Source: Leisingera daeponensis DSM 23529 (GTDB lineage Bacteria > Pseudomonadota > Alphaproteobacteria > Rhodobacterales > Rhodobacteraceae). Taken from it: a DNA stretch of 64,000 nt. The notes under the pieces were generated by a model, which saw only the letters and a program-made list of their open reading frames with translations, did not search any database and was not told the DNA's origin. The position numbers and the translations under genes were made by a program. The stretch covers positions 3,373,725 through 3,437,724 of the forward strand of contig NZ_KI421500.1 in the NCBI RefSeq assembly GCF_000473145.1, written 5' to 3'. Numbering within the stretch: the first letter of the stretch is position 1; each line of letters begins with the position of its first letter. Of this stretch, positions 1-8,291 are shown piece after piece.

Positions 1-1
1 G

Positions 2-778
2 GCTGGGCTGGACCATATCCAGCTGTCGCTGCAGGGCACAACTGCGGAGCTTGCGGATTGGATCGGCGGCTACAAAGGCGGGTTTGACCGCAAGATGCAA
101 ATCGCTGCGGAGATCAAGGCCCGGGGAATTCCCCTGACACTGAACGCCGTGATGCACCGGCACAATCTGGATGATCTGGAACGCACCATAGAAATGGCTG
201 TCGAAATGGGTGCCCGGCGGCTAGAGGTCGCCTGCGTTCAGTTCCACGGTTGGGCGTCCCGCAACCGGGCGCAGCTGCTGCCAACCCGCGCGCAGGCAGA
301 GGCCGCCAAGCGCATGGTTGCCGAGGCAGAGCAGCGGCTGCGCGGGGTGCTGGCGTTTGATTTCGTGCCGCCCGACTACTACGCGGATTATCCCAAGGCC
401 TGCATGGGGGGCTGGGGGACAGCCGGGCTGAACATCGCGCCGGACGGCACCGTGCTGCCCTGTCATGCGGCCCAGACCATTCCGCATCTGGACTTTGACA
501 ATGTCCGCAGCAAACCGCTCGCGGCGATCTGGTACGGCGGCGCGGCCTTCAATGCCTACCGCGGCACCGATTGGCTGCCGCAGCCCTGCCGCAGCTGCGA
601 CCGCAAGGACACCGATTTCGGCGGCTGCCGCTGCCAGGCGCTGGCCCTTGCCGGAGACGCAGGCGCAACCGATCCCGTGTGCCGCAAATCGCCCCGGCAT
701 CAGGCCGTGGCTGATCTGCTTGAAGCGGGCGGCGACGGGGCAGAAGAACCTTTTGTCTACCGCAGCGCCGCACGCTGA
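2..778 (+). CDS. pqqE: PqqE, PQQ cofactor synthesis radical SAM protein (3' part only)
   Basis: This is the C-terminal 258 codons of PqqE; the frame is open to the window edge, so the N-terminal radical-SAM CxxxCxxC motif lies outside. PqqE makes the Glu-Tyr crosslink in the PqqA peptide, the first step of pyrroloquinoline quinone synthesis. Visible evidence is the LDHIQLSLQG stretch at the left edge and a SPASM-type auxiliary cluster region: CMGGWGTAG, DGTVLPCHAAQTI, then CRSCDRK, GGCRCQA and a final Cys near the end. The family is about 370-380 residues, so roughly 110 are missing. Other pqq genes, if present, are upstream. Recognition is firm. Confidence 0.93.
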   Translation, partial: AGLDHIQLSLQGTTAELADWIGGYKGGFDRKMQIAAEIKARGIPLTLNAVMHRHNLDDLERTIEMAVEMGARRLEVACVQFHGWASRNRAQLLPTRAQAEAAKRMVAEAEQRLRGVLAFDFVPPDYYADYPKACMGGWGTAGLNIAPDGTVLPCHAAQTIPHLDFDNVRSKPLAAIWYGGAAFNAYRGTDWLPQPCRSCDRKDTDFGGCRCQALALAGDAGATDPVCRKSPRHQAVADLLEAGGDGAEEPFVYRSAAR

Positions 779-929
779 GGAATTGCGGCGCAGGCTGCGG
801 TTTTCCGGAGGCTCTTGGCATATCACCTCTGCGGGTGTGCACCTTGCACAGGCAATCCCAGCTCGGGAGGCGGGGGTGTTTCCAGGCACATCCGCGCTGG
901 GGCACAGCGCGCACCGTCAATGCGCAAAC

Positions 930-2486
930 TCATAAAAACTGTTTCAGCTCATCCAGCGTCCCGGCTTCCGACGCCGGCTTGTCCGTCCGGATCCGGTTGA
1001 TGCGTGGAAACCGCATCGCCAAGCCGCTTTTGTGGCGGCTGGATTGGTTCAAGCCTTCGAAGGCGACCTCCAGCACCAGCTCGGGCTTGACCGCGCGCAC
1101 CGGCCCGAACCGGTCCGTGGTGTTGTTGCGCACGAACCTGTCCAGCTCTTTCAGTTCGGCGTCGGTGAAGCCGAAATACGCCTTGCCCACGGGCACCAGC
1201 TGATCGCCCTGCCACACGCCAAACGTAAAATCCGAATAATAACCCGAGCGTTTGCCGTGTCCGCGCTGCGCGTACAGCATGACGGCATCGACCAGCATCG
1301 GGTCGTGTTTCCATTTGAACCAATTGCCGCGTTTGCGCCCGGCAATATAGGCACTGCCGCGGCGCTTGATCATGACGCCTTCGACCACGCTGTCGGGCGG
1401 GTTTGCGCGAAGCTCTGCCAGGTCTTCCCAGCTTGAAAACGCAAGGGGAGGGGAGAGATCAATGCGCGGATCGCCGAGTTCAGCCACAACATCCCGCAGT
1501 CTGGCCTGCCGCTGGACCAGCGGCCGCTTGCGCCAGTCCTCGCCATTCCAAAAAAGAAGATCATAGGCACGGAAAGCTGCAGGGTGGCTTTCCAGGATAG
1601 CTTTGCCGGGCTTCTTGCGGCCCAAACGCTTTTGCAGATCGCCAAACGGGGCAACGCCGCAGCCGCGCTTGACCAGCAGTTCGCCGTCCAGCGTGCCCTC
1701 AAAGTTGAGGGCGCCGATAACATCGGGGAATGATCGCGAAATGTCCTCTCCCGTGCGGGAATAGAGACGCCGCGTGCCGCTGTCATTCACCGCCTGAACG
1801 CGAATGCCATCCCATTTCCATTCCGCTGTGAAATCGGCCGGTGCGAACTCTGCCAAATCCTCCAGATTGGTGGCCGTCGACAGCATCACTGGCCGGAAGG
1901 GGGCAGCCGCAAGGCTTACCGGTTTTTCACCGCCTTCGAGCCAGGCGAACAGCGGCAGATAGGGCGGGGTCAGCCCGTGCCAAAGTTCTTCGATCTCGGT
2001 GACCTCAACGCCGCCGAACCGGGCCAGCGCAGTCCTGGCAAGTTGAGCCGACACCCCGACACGCAAACCCCCCGTGGCTAGTTTCAGATAGGCATAGCGC
2101 TGCGAAGGCGTCATGTGCGTCAGGCGGCGGGCAATCAGGGCAGGCAGCTCCGCCTTTGCGGTGGCGGCCAGTTCCTCCACAGCATCGGTCAGGGGCATGT
2201 CTGCCACCGTGCCTGAATGCGGCCAGATCAGCGCAACGGTTTCTGCCAGGTCGCCGACAAACTCATAGGACAGGCGGAACAGTTCGGCATCTGTCTCCTC
2301 TGCCACCAGCCCCCGCAGAAGGGAGGGCGTCACATTGCGCAGCGCAAGATCACCCGTAAAGGCGGCAAGCGCGTAGCCGCGTTCGGGATCCGGCATCGTG
2401 CGGAAAGCTTCTACCAGATGCGCGATCTTGGCGTTGCGCGACGGCGTAAAGGCAAGCTGCTCCAGAACGCGGGCAAAAGACTGCAT
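930..2486 (-). CDS. ATP-dependent DNA ligase (ligase-associated DNA repair type)
   Basis: A 518-residue ATP-dependent DNA ligase. An N-terminal helical DNA-binding region covers about residues 1-200. The nucleotidyltransferase domain follows, with the KWDG active-site motif (Lys224, the adenylated residue), then EGVMIKRRGS and WFKWKHDP (motifs IV-V), and a C-terminal OB fold ending near LVLEVAFEGLN. The start codon overlaps the stop of the upstream exonuclease gene (TGATG), so the two are translationally coupled. In many bacteria this ligase sits with an exonuclease, a DEXH helicase and a PdeM-like phosphoesterase; only ligase and exonuclease are present here. A role in DNA repair is inferred from the family. 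Confidence 0.93.
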   Translation of the reverse strand: MQSFARVLEQLAFTPSRNAKIAHLVEAFRTMPDPERGYALAAFTGDLALRNVTPSLLRGLVAEETDAELFRLSYEFVGDLAETVALIWPHSGTVADMPLTDAVEELAATAKAELPALIARRLTHMTPSQRYAYLKLATGGLRVGVSAQLARTALARFGGVEVTEIEELWHGLTPPYLPLFAWLEGGEKPVSLAAAPFRPVMLSTATNLEDLAEFAPADFTAEWKWDGIRVQAVNDSGTRRLYSRTGEDISRSFPDVIGALNFEGTLDGELLVKRGCGVAPFGDLQKRLGRKKPGKAILESHPAAFRAYDLLFWNGEDWRKRPLVQRQARLRDVVAELGDPRIDLSPPLAFSSWEDLAELRANPPDSVVEGVMIKRRGSAYIAGRKRGNWFKWKHDPMLVDAVMLYAQRGHGKRSGYYSDFTFGVWQGDQLVPVGKAYFGFTDAELKELDRFVRNNTTDRFGPVRAVKPELVLEVAFEGLNQSSRHKSGLAMRFPRINRIRTDKPASEAGTLDELKQFL

Positions 2487-3499
2487 CAGTCCGCTTCCTC
2501 CTCATAGCCGACCAGCCGCAGCGGGCGGGCGGCGATCTGGTTCAATTCGCACCACCGCACCAGCGCGTCCTCCCGGCCATGCGTGACCCAGACCTGTCGC
2601 GGTGCCAGTTCCTGGATGGTCCTCGTCAGATCCTGCCAGTCTGCGTGGTCGCTGAGGATAAGCGGCAGCTCCACACCGCGCTGGCGGGCCCGTGCACGCA
2701 CCTGCATCCAGCCGCTTGCAAAACAGATGACCGGATCGGGAAAGCGCTGCGCCCAGGTTGCCGCAAACGCCGAGGGCGGGCCAAGGATGATCTGCCCCTT
2801 GAACGCAGCCTTGCCGTCACCGGTTGTCGCCGGGCGCAGGTCGCCGAGGTCAACACCCTGTTCGATGTGGTAGTCGCACAACCGCTGCAACGCGCCGTGG
2901 ATATAAATGGGCTGCTCCCAGCCTGCCTGTCTCAGCAGCGCTATGACCCGCTGAGCCTTACCCAAGGCATAGGCCCCGACGAGATGGCAGCGGTCAGGCT
3001 GCGCGGCGACGGACCGCAGCAGTTTTTCGATCTCGGAAAGGGGCGCGGGATGATTGAACACCGGCAGGCCAAAGGTCGCCTCGGTCACGAAGATATCGCA
3101 GGGGGCCAGCTGAAACGGCGCGCAGGCCGGGTTGTCTACCCGCGCATAGTCGCCGGAGACGGTGATGGCGGTGCTGCCATCCTCCACCGTGATCTGGCAG
3201 GACCCGAGAACGTGACCGGCCGGCGTGAAAGCTACGCGAATGCCGCCTGCCTCCGTTTGGCCTTCTACCGGAATACGGGTATCGCAGAACGCCTCGCCGT
3301 AACGGATCGCCATGATGTCAAGCGTTTGCGGGCTGGCCCAGACCGTGCCATGCCCTGCGCGCGCGTGGTCTGCATGGCCGTGCGTGATCATTGCGCGCGG
3401 CACAGGCCGCACCGGATCAATGAAAAAATCACCTGCCGGGCAGTAAAGCCCCTCCGGGCGCGGATGCAGCAGCTGTTCCGGGGGGCGTGAAGCGGTCAA
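2486..3499 (-). CDS. Ligase-associated DNA exonuclease, metallo-beta-lactamase fold
   Basis: A 337-residue member of the metallo-beta-lactamase/beta-CASP nuclease superfamily, of the type found beside ATP-dependent ligases. The metal motif THGHADHA is near the N-terminus (His40, His42, Asp44, His45), and LILSDHADW plus WVTHGRED appear near the C-terminus. It is the first gene of a two-gene unit with the ligase, with a one-base overlap. The start chosen is TTG at 3499, because no in-frame ATG precedes the conserved GLYCPAGDFFIDP segment; this start is less certain than the gene itself. DNA substrate preference cannot be read from the sequence. Confidence 0.9.
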   Translation of the reverse strand: MTASRPPEQLLHPRPEGLYCPAGDFFIDPVRPVPRAMITHGHADHARAGHGTVWASPQTLDIMAIRYGEAFCDTRIPVEGQTEAGGIRVAFTPAGHVLGSCQITVEDGSTAITVSGDYARVDNPACAPFQLAPCDIFVTEATFGLPVFNHPAPLSEIEKLLRSVAAQPDRCHLVGAYALGKAQRVIALLRQAGWEQPIYIHGALQRLCDYHIEQGVDLGDLRPATTGDGKAAFKGQIILGPPSAFAATWAQRFPDPVICFASGWMQVRARARQRGVELPLILSDHADWQDLTRTIQELAPRQVWVTHGREDALVRWCELNQIAARPLRLVGYEEEAD

Positions 3500-3581
3500 A
3501 ATGCGTACCCGTTTGCAACCTTCTCAGAGACGTCGCTTTAGAGTTAAGGTGCCTTGGGCGCTGAACAAGGGCAGGGCTCCG

Positions 3582-3612
3582 GCACGCCAGGCGGTTGCCG
3601 TACCTGGCGTGC
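3582..3612. terminator. Hairpin between exonuclease and TRAP operon
   Basis: A perfect 10-bp stem, GCACGCCAGG (3582-3591) with CCTGGCGTGC (3603-3612), lies 14 bases past the end of the dctM gene on the minus strand. No T-tract follows on either side, so it may be a transcript-end stabiliser and not a strong intrinsic terminator. Confidence 0.5.
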
Positions 3613-3626
3613 GGACGGACAGCCGC

Positions 3627-4943
3627 CTATTTTGCCATCAGCCCCGGCAGCCATGTGCCCACGGCCGGCTGCCAGACAACCAACGCCAGCACCGCCAGCT
3701 TGATCACCAGGAAAGGCGTGACCGCAGCATAGATGTGCTTCATCCCGATGCCCTCAGGCGCCACGCCCCGCATCACGAACAGCAGCAGCCCGAAGGGCGG
3801 GGTCAGCAGGCCGATCTCCATGGTCAGCAGGTAGACCACGCCCAGCACCAGCTCGTTGATTCCCATCTGTGCTGCCAGCGGCACAAACACCGGCACGGTC
3901 ACCATCAGCATCGACACCTGATCGACGAAACAGCCGAGCAGCAGCAGGATCACGATCATGCCGACCAGCACCATGGTGGGGGTCGGGTCCACCGCGTTGA
4001 TCGCCTTGATCAGCCCGTTGGTGGCGCCGCTGAAGGACAGCACCTGGGCAAAGGTCTGGCTGGCGGCCATGATGAACAGGATCATCACCGACAGTTTCAC
4101 GGTTTCCATCAGCGCCCTGCCGACTTTTTCAAACGACAGCGACCGGTACGCCGCACCGGTGGCAAGCGCGGCCAGACAGCCAAGCGCGGCGGACTCTGTT
4201 GGGGTCGCGAACCCCAGCAGCAGGCTGCCGATCACCACGGCGAACAGCACCGACAGCGGAGCCACATATATCAGGAAGGGCCGCCAGCGCTCTCCCAGAC
4301 TCATCTGGGGCAGATCGTCCGGCGGCGCCACTGTTGGATCCAGCAGGCTGCGGGTCACAATATAGACGACGAAGGCGGCGGCCAGCAGCAGGGCGGGCAT
4401 GACGCCCGCCACCAGCAGCCCGGCGATGGAAATCCCTGCCAGGCTGCCGACCAGCACCGCCAGCGCCGACGGCGGGATCAGCATGGCAATGGCGCCCGAG
4501 GCCATGATCGGCCCCATCGCCATGGTCGGGTGATAGCCCCGCTGCAGCATCCCCGGCATCAGGGTCGATCCTAGCATGGCAGTATTGGCGATGGTCGAGC
4601 CCGACAGCGCGGCAAAGATGGTGCCGCCGAACACTGTGACCACCGACAGCCGCCCGGGCACCCGGGTGACCACCCGCTCGATCGCGTCGATGGCTCGGTG
4701 GGCGATACCGGTCTGGAACAGGATCTCTCCCATCAGGATGAACAGCGGGATCGGCGCCATCTGGAAATTGGCTATTGACTGGGTGGCATTGCGGGCCAGC
4801 TGCAGCAGGCCGCGGTCGCCGCCCAGAACTTCGTAAGCGCCGATCATGGTGACGGTGATAAAGGCGAAGGCCACCGGCAGACCGGTCAGCAGCAGCGCGG
4901 CCAGGCCGCCCAGCATCAGCGACAGGGTAAGGATCCAGTCCAT
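3627..4943 (-). CDS. TRAP transporter large permease (DctM family), system 1
   Basis: A 438-residue, strongly hydrophobic protein with about a dozen membrane segments, typical of the DctM subunit that carries solute with sodium in the inner membrane. Family signatures include GGTIFAALSGSTIANTAMLG near residue 110-125, ALGCLAALATG mid-protein, and EIGLLTPPFGLLLFVMRGVAPE near the C-terminus. It is the third gene of a dctP-dctQ-dctM operon on the minus strand, 11 bases after dctQ. The substrate is not set by this subunit; the neighbouring iorAB genes suggest an organic acid. Confidence 0.93.
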   Translation of the reverse strand: MDWILTLSLMLGGLAALLLTGLPVAFAFITVTMIGAYEVLGGDRGLLQLARNATQSIANFQMAPIPLFILMGEILFQTGIAHRAIDAIERVVTRVPGRLSVVTVFGGTIFAALSGSTIANTAMLGSTLMPGMLQRGYHPTMAMGPIMASGAIAMLIPPSALAVLVGSLAGISIAGLLVAGVMPALLLAAAFVVYIVTRSLLDPTVAPPDDLPQMSLGERWRPFLIYVAPLSVLFAVVIGSLLLGFATPTESAALGCLAALATGAAYRSLSFEKVGRALMETVKLSVMILFIMAASQTFAQVLSFSGATNGLIKAINAVDPTPTMVLVGMIVILLLLGCFVDQVSMLMVTVPVFVPLAAQMGINELVLGVVYLLTMEIGLLTPPFGLLLFVMRGVAPEGIGMKHIYAAVTPFLVIKLAVLALVVWQPAVGTWLPGLMAK

Positions 4944-4954
4944 TGGCAGTCCTT

Positions 4955-5461
4955 TCAGAGGCCGGAGAGCGGCGTGTCTCCCGCTTCAGGGCGGAAAATC
5001 TTGCGCAGGAATTCGAGGGTGCACAGCGCCATCGACAGCGGCAGAACTGTCAGCGTCCACCATTCCGGAAAGGTGAAGGCGGTGCGCACCATGGAGCCGC
5101 GGGCATAGGATTGCATCAGCGCCTGCAGCCCGGCCCATCCAAGGACAGCACAGGTTGCCGCGCCCAGCAGGCAGGCCGCCAGAACGACCCTGCGGCGGGC
5201 GCGCGGCGGCAGCCCATGGGTGATCAGGTCAACCTGCACATGGGCGTTGAGGCGCAGCACCCAGGGCGCCCCGAGGAATGCCGCCGCCATCAGCCCGTAT
5301 TCGATGGCATCGAGCGCGCCGTAGATCACCGGCAGCCCGAGGTTGCGCAACAGCACATTGAGCGGAATCACCAGGGTGATCGCGGCGAGAATGGCAGCGC
5401 TGAGCACGGCGAGGCCGGTGAGCAGGACGCCGAAATTGCGGTCTAAGCGGGTCATGAGCAC
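4955..5461 (-). CDS. TRAP transporter small permease (DctQ family), system 1
   Basis: A 168-residue protein with four predicted membrane helices (about residues 12-35, 45-65, 90-110 and 125-148), the standard size and topology of a DctQ subunit. DctQ pairs with the large permease to form the membrane part of a TRAP transporter. It lies between the binding-protein gene (34 bases upstream) and dctM (11 bases downstream), so the three are almost certainly one operon. Sequence conservation in this family is weak, so the call rests on topology and position. Confidence 0.9.
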   Translation of the reverse strand: MLMTRLDRNFGVLLTGLAVLSAAILAAITLVIPLNVLLRNLGLPVIYGALDAIEYGLMAAAFLGAPWVLRLNAHVQVDLITHGLPPRARRRVVLAACLLGAATCAVLGWAGLQALMQSYARGSMVRTAFTFPEWWTLTVLPLSMALCTLEFLRKIFRPEAGDTPLSGL

Positions 5462-5495
5462 AGAGGCGGGGCGGCGCCAGGCCGCCCCGGTCCCA

Positions 5496-6464
5496 TCACT
5501 TCAGCAGGCAGGCCTGCAGCTTTTCGCCAAGCTGCGGGTCCGTTTTCATCACTTCGCCCCAGCCCTCGGCCTGCGCGGTCTCGCTCCACAGCTTCCCGTT
5601 CTCGCCGTTCAGGGTAATGGTCTTGATCCCCGCCTCGGCCTGGGCTTTGGCCTCGGCCTCGTTGCGGGCGATGTTCCCGGCGTTCTGCTCTTCGATCCAG
5701 GCAGCGCCCTTTTCCAGCAGGGCGCGCTGCTCATCGCTCAGGCTGTTCCAGCTGTCGAGGTTCACCAGAAAGTTCACGTCCACCTGATAGAAACCGGGAT
5801 CGACGCGATAGGCGGTCTGCTCGTGCCAGCCAAGGTCCAGCACGCCCTGGCTGGGCCAGCCATAGCCGTCGATCGCCCCGCGCTCCAGCGCGGTATAGAC
5901 CTCGCCCGGTGCGGTGCGCACCAGCGTGGCCCCCAGTTTTTCGAACATGGCGCGGTAGACCGGCGTGGTGCGGATGGTCAGACCGGTCAGGTCCGGGCCC
6001 TCCAGCGGCTTGGTCAGATATAGATGATAATTCATGTGATCGCCCACGCGGGCGAGGTATTTCACGCCCATCTGCTCCTGGTGAACCTGGTCGATCAACT
6101 CGTAGCAGCCATTCGCCCGCTGATCTTGAATGGTGTTCTGCGCCAAGTGCAGGGCGTCGCCTGCGGGCAGCAGGTTCGGGTAGTAGGCGGTGGTATTGTT
6201 GGCGATGTCGACGATCCCCGCCTGCACCGCATTACCCAATTCAAAGGGCGGGACGGCTTCCGGCCCGCCGAGCAGGTCGATCTGCACCACGCCCTCTCCG
6301 TTTTCGTTGACCCAACCAACGAAGGCCTCGAAATCACGGGAAAAAGTTGTTCCGGTGGCAAAGGCGGTCACCGCCTTCAGCGTGACTTCTTCAGCTTGGG
6401 CAGAGACGGCGGTGAGCGTGGCAGCCCCGAAAAGGGCGGCGGCGGCAAGTGTGCGGAATGTCAT
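5496..6464 (-). CDS. TRAP transporter periplasmic substrate-binding protein (DctP family), system 1
   Basis: A 322-residue secreted binding protein with a Sec signal peptide (residues 1-24, ending around SAQAEE). The body has the DctP pattern, including LTIRTTPVYRAMFEKLGA and EVYTALERGAIDGYGWPSQG, the segment that carries the arginine used for carboxylate binding in this family. It captures the ligand in the periplasm and delivers it to the DctQM permease. It is the first gene of the operon; the 285-base region before it holds candidate operators. The exact substrate is unknown. Confidence 0.92.
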   Translation of the reverse strand: MTFRTLAAAALFGAATLTAVSAQAEEVTLKAVTAFATGTTFSRDFEAFVGWVNENGEGVVQIDLLGGPEAVPPFELGNAVQAGIVDIANNTTAYYPNLLPAGDALHLAQNTIQDQRANGCYELIDQVHQEQMGVKYLARVGDHMNYHLYLTKPLEGPDLTGLTIRTTPVYRAMFEKLGATLVRTAPGEVYTALERGAIDGYGWPSQGVLDLGWHEQTAYRVDPGFYQVDVNFLVNLDSWNSLSDEQRALLEKGAAWIEEQNAGNIARNEAEAKAQAEAGIKTITLNGENGKLWSETAQAEGWGEVMKTDPQLGEKLQACLLK

Positions 6465-6564
6465 GTTGGTCTCCCTGGGTGTGTGGCGGCGCGCAGACCG
6501 GGCGGTTTGCTGGCCCTTGTTTTTCCGGGCGCCCTTGAAAAAGCCTAGGTCCAGGCTGTCTCAC

Positions 6565-6614
6565 CTTCAAGTGTGAAGTTTTAAGCTTCAAGTAAGTTTA
6601 TATGCAAACGCATA
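6565..6614. promoter_or_regulatory. Candidate operators upstream of TRAP system 1
   Basis: The 5' region of the dctP gene carries two copies of CTTCAAGT (6565-6572 and 6586-6593), spaced exactly 21 bp, and an inverted repeat TATGC-AAAC-GCATA (6601-6614). The second element contains TGCAAACGCAT, which matches 9 of 11 positions of a repeat seen twice upstream of the cyclase gene (11938-11948, 12015-12025, as TGCAAATACAT on the minus strand). The surrounding bases are AT-rich against a GC-rich background. Regulator identity is inferred, not shown. Confidence 0.5.
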
Positions 6615-6749
6615 AAAAAGTTTGGTGGCGCAGCTATATCAGGCGGCTGGCGGTCCGGCTGATTCGGTTTTTCGCGGCCGCTCGCCTTTTCTGATCGCCG
6701 CAATAGCCGCGCATCCGCACCCCGTGACCTGCCGGACGTCTTGGCCCGG

Positions 6750-8291
6750 CTACGCCGCGAAGCTCCGGATGGTTCTGAGCGCTCCGTCCAGGGCCTCTCC
6801 CTTTTCGTCCTGCAAGGCGGCCTCGCGCAGGCGGGACACCCATTGCGGTCCGTCTTCGCGTCCTGCCACCAGAGTGGCGCCGTGCATCACCTTGTCGAAC
6901 TTCGAATGCCCGCGCGCGTGCGTGTCCGAATAGCCTTTGATCAGGCGGCGGCAGCGGATCACCTCGACCGCCATGCCGTAACTTTGCGGAAGATAGCCAA
7001 GCGCGGCGGCCAGCCATTGGTCCAGATGCGCCTGCTCTTGCGCGTGCCTCAGGCTGCGGCGGCGCCAGCCGCGCAACCCGCCCAATACATACAGCACCGC
7101 AAAGCCGCGCAGGCTGTCCGTGCGGATACGGCGTCCCTTGCTGAACAGCGTGTTGAGGCGGGCCATCCACTTCGGGCTGTTTTCCACCCGCGCGCCCAGG
7201 CGGGCGGGCAGCAGCCCGGCGATCTCCTCGGCGCGGGGATGCAGATAGTCGGTCAGGGTCATCAGCTTGCCCTGCGATCCCATCTGGCTCTCGATACGGC
7301 CAAAGCGGCTGCTGCGGGTCTTGAGGTCGGCAACCCGGATCACGTCGTCATAGGCCATTGCATTGGCGATATGCTTCGCCGCCTCGCGGCCAAGCTCATA
7401 TCCACGGTCCATGCTGTCGCGGTCCAGCACCCGCTGCAGCCGGTCCAGGTATTCGGCCCCGTAAGCCGTATCCTGAAAATCCACCACCTTGCGCAGGCCC
7501 GGCACGGCCATCTCCTGCACCCCGGACGGAAACTGCGAAACCTGCGCCATCAGCCCGTTCCAGGCGGCCAAAGCCTTGCTGGGGCCTGCGGTCTCAGCCG
7601 GAGTTTCTGCCGCGGGTGCGGGCTCCGGCCGCTCGCCTTGCTCCGCCAGATCGAAACCGGCGGCAAAGGCCCGCAGGCTCGCCTCAACGCCCTTACCGCT
7701 TGCGCGGATTGCGTCCTCGAACGCGGCCCGGGGAAAGGGCAGGGCGCCTGAGCCTGCCAGGGCCCCGAACAGCGAGGCGGAAATCACCGACCCAGCCCGC
7801 ACCGCGGCACTGTCCATATCGGCCATCACCAGCTTTCGGGCCGCGATTCCGGCGGCGGCGCGCACCTCCTCCGCGTTGGCGATGCCGTCGCCCGGCACCA
7901 TCTTTTCGGACACCGCCAGCGCCCGATGGGTCGAGGCTATGAGCGTGGTGCGGTCCGGGGTCACGAAGCCGCGCATGATCGCCCGGCCGGCCTCCATCAT
8001 TTCGGCGGCGATCATCACGTCCACGTCGCCTGGCGCCGGCGCCAGAGAGAACACAGGGTGCGGCACGCTGCCCGGTGCCATCTCGATGTAATAGATGGTT
8101 GCGCCGGTGCGCTGGGCAACGCCGGCGACGCTGGTAGCCTGGGCGCTGTACCCTTGGCTGCGGGCGAGAGATTCGATCCAGTTGGTCAGCACCCCGCCGC
8201 CCTGGCCGCCAACGGCAAGAACGGCCAGCTTGATCACGCCTTGCACGCCCGGGCCGTCCGGGCGGGCCGCAAGCGGCATTTCGATGGTCAT
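6750..8291 (-). CDS. iorB: Indolepyruvate:ferredoxin oxidoreductase, beta subunit family
   Basis: A 513-residue IorB-type protein. The first 200 residues are the pyruvate:ferredoxin oxidoreductase gamma-type domain with the glycine-rich AVGGQGGGVLTNWI stretch near residues 26-40. The C-terminal 300 residues are an extension found in the long proteobacterial form of IorB, about twice the length of the archaeal subunit. With IorA it oxidatively decarboxylates arylpyruvates such as indolepyruvate to the acyl-CoA, passing electrons to ferredoxin. The start ATG overlaps the iorA stop (ATGA), so translation is coupled. It is probably the last gene of a cyclase-marR-iorA-iorB operon. Confidence 0.9.
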   Translation of the reverse strand: MTIEMPLAARPDGPGVQGVIKLAVLAVGGQGGGVLTNWIESLARSQGYSAQATSVAGVAQRTGATIYYIEMAPGSVPHPVFSLAPAPGDVDVMIAAEMMEAGRAIMRGFVTPDRTTLIASTHRALAVSEKMVPGDGIANAEEVRAAAGIAARKLVMADMDSAAVRAGSVISASLFGALAGSGALPFPRAAFEDAIRASGKGVEASLRAFAAGFDLAEQGERPEPAPAAETPAETAGPSKALAAWNGLMAQVSQFPSGVQEMAVPGLRKVVDFQDTAYGAEYLDRLQRVLDRDSMDRGYELGREAAKHIANAMAYDDVIRVADLKTRSSRFGRIESQMGSQGKLMTLTDYLHPRAEEIAGLLPARLGARVENSPKWMARLNTLFSKGRRIRTDSLRGFAVLYVLGGLRGWRRRSLRHAQEQAHLDQWLAAALGYLPQSYGMAVEVIRCRRLIKGYSDTHARGHSKFDKVMHGATLVAGREDGPQWVSRLREAALQDEKGEALDGALRTIRSFAA

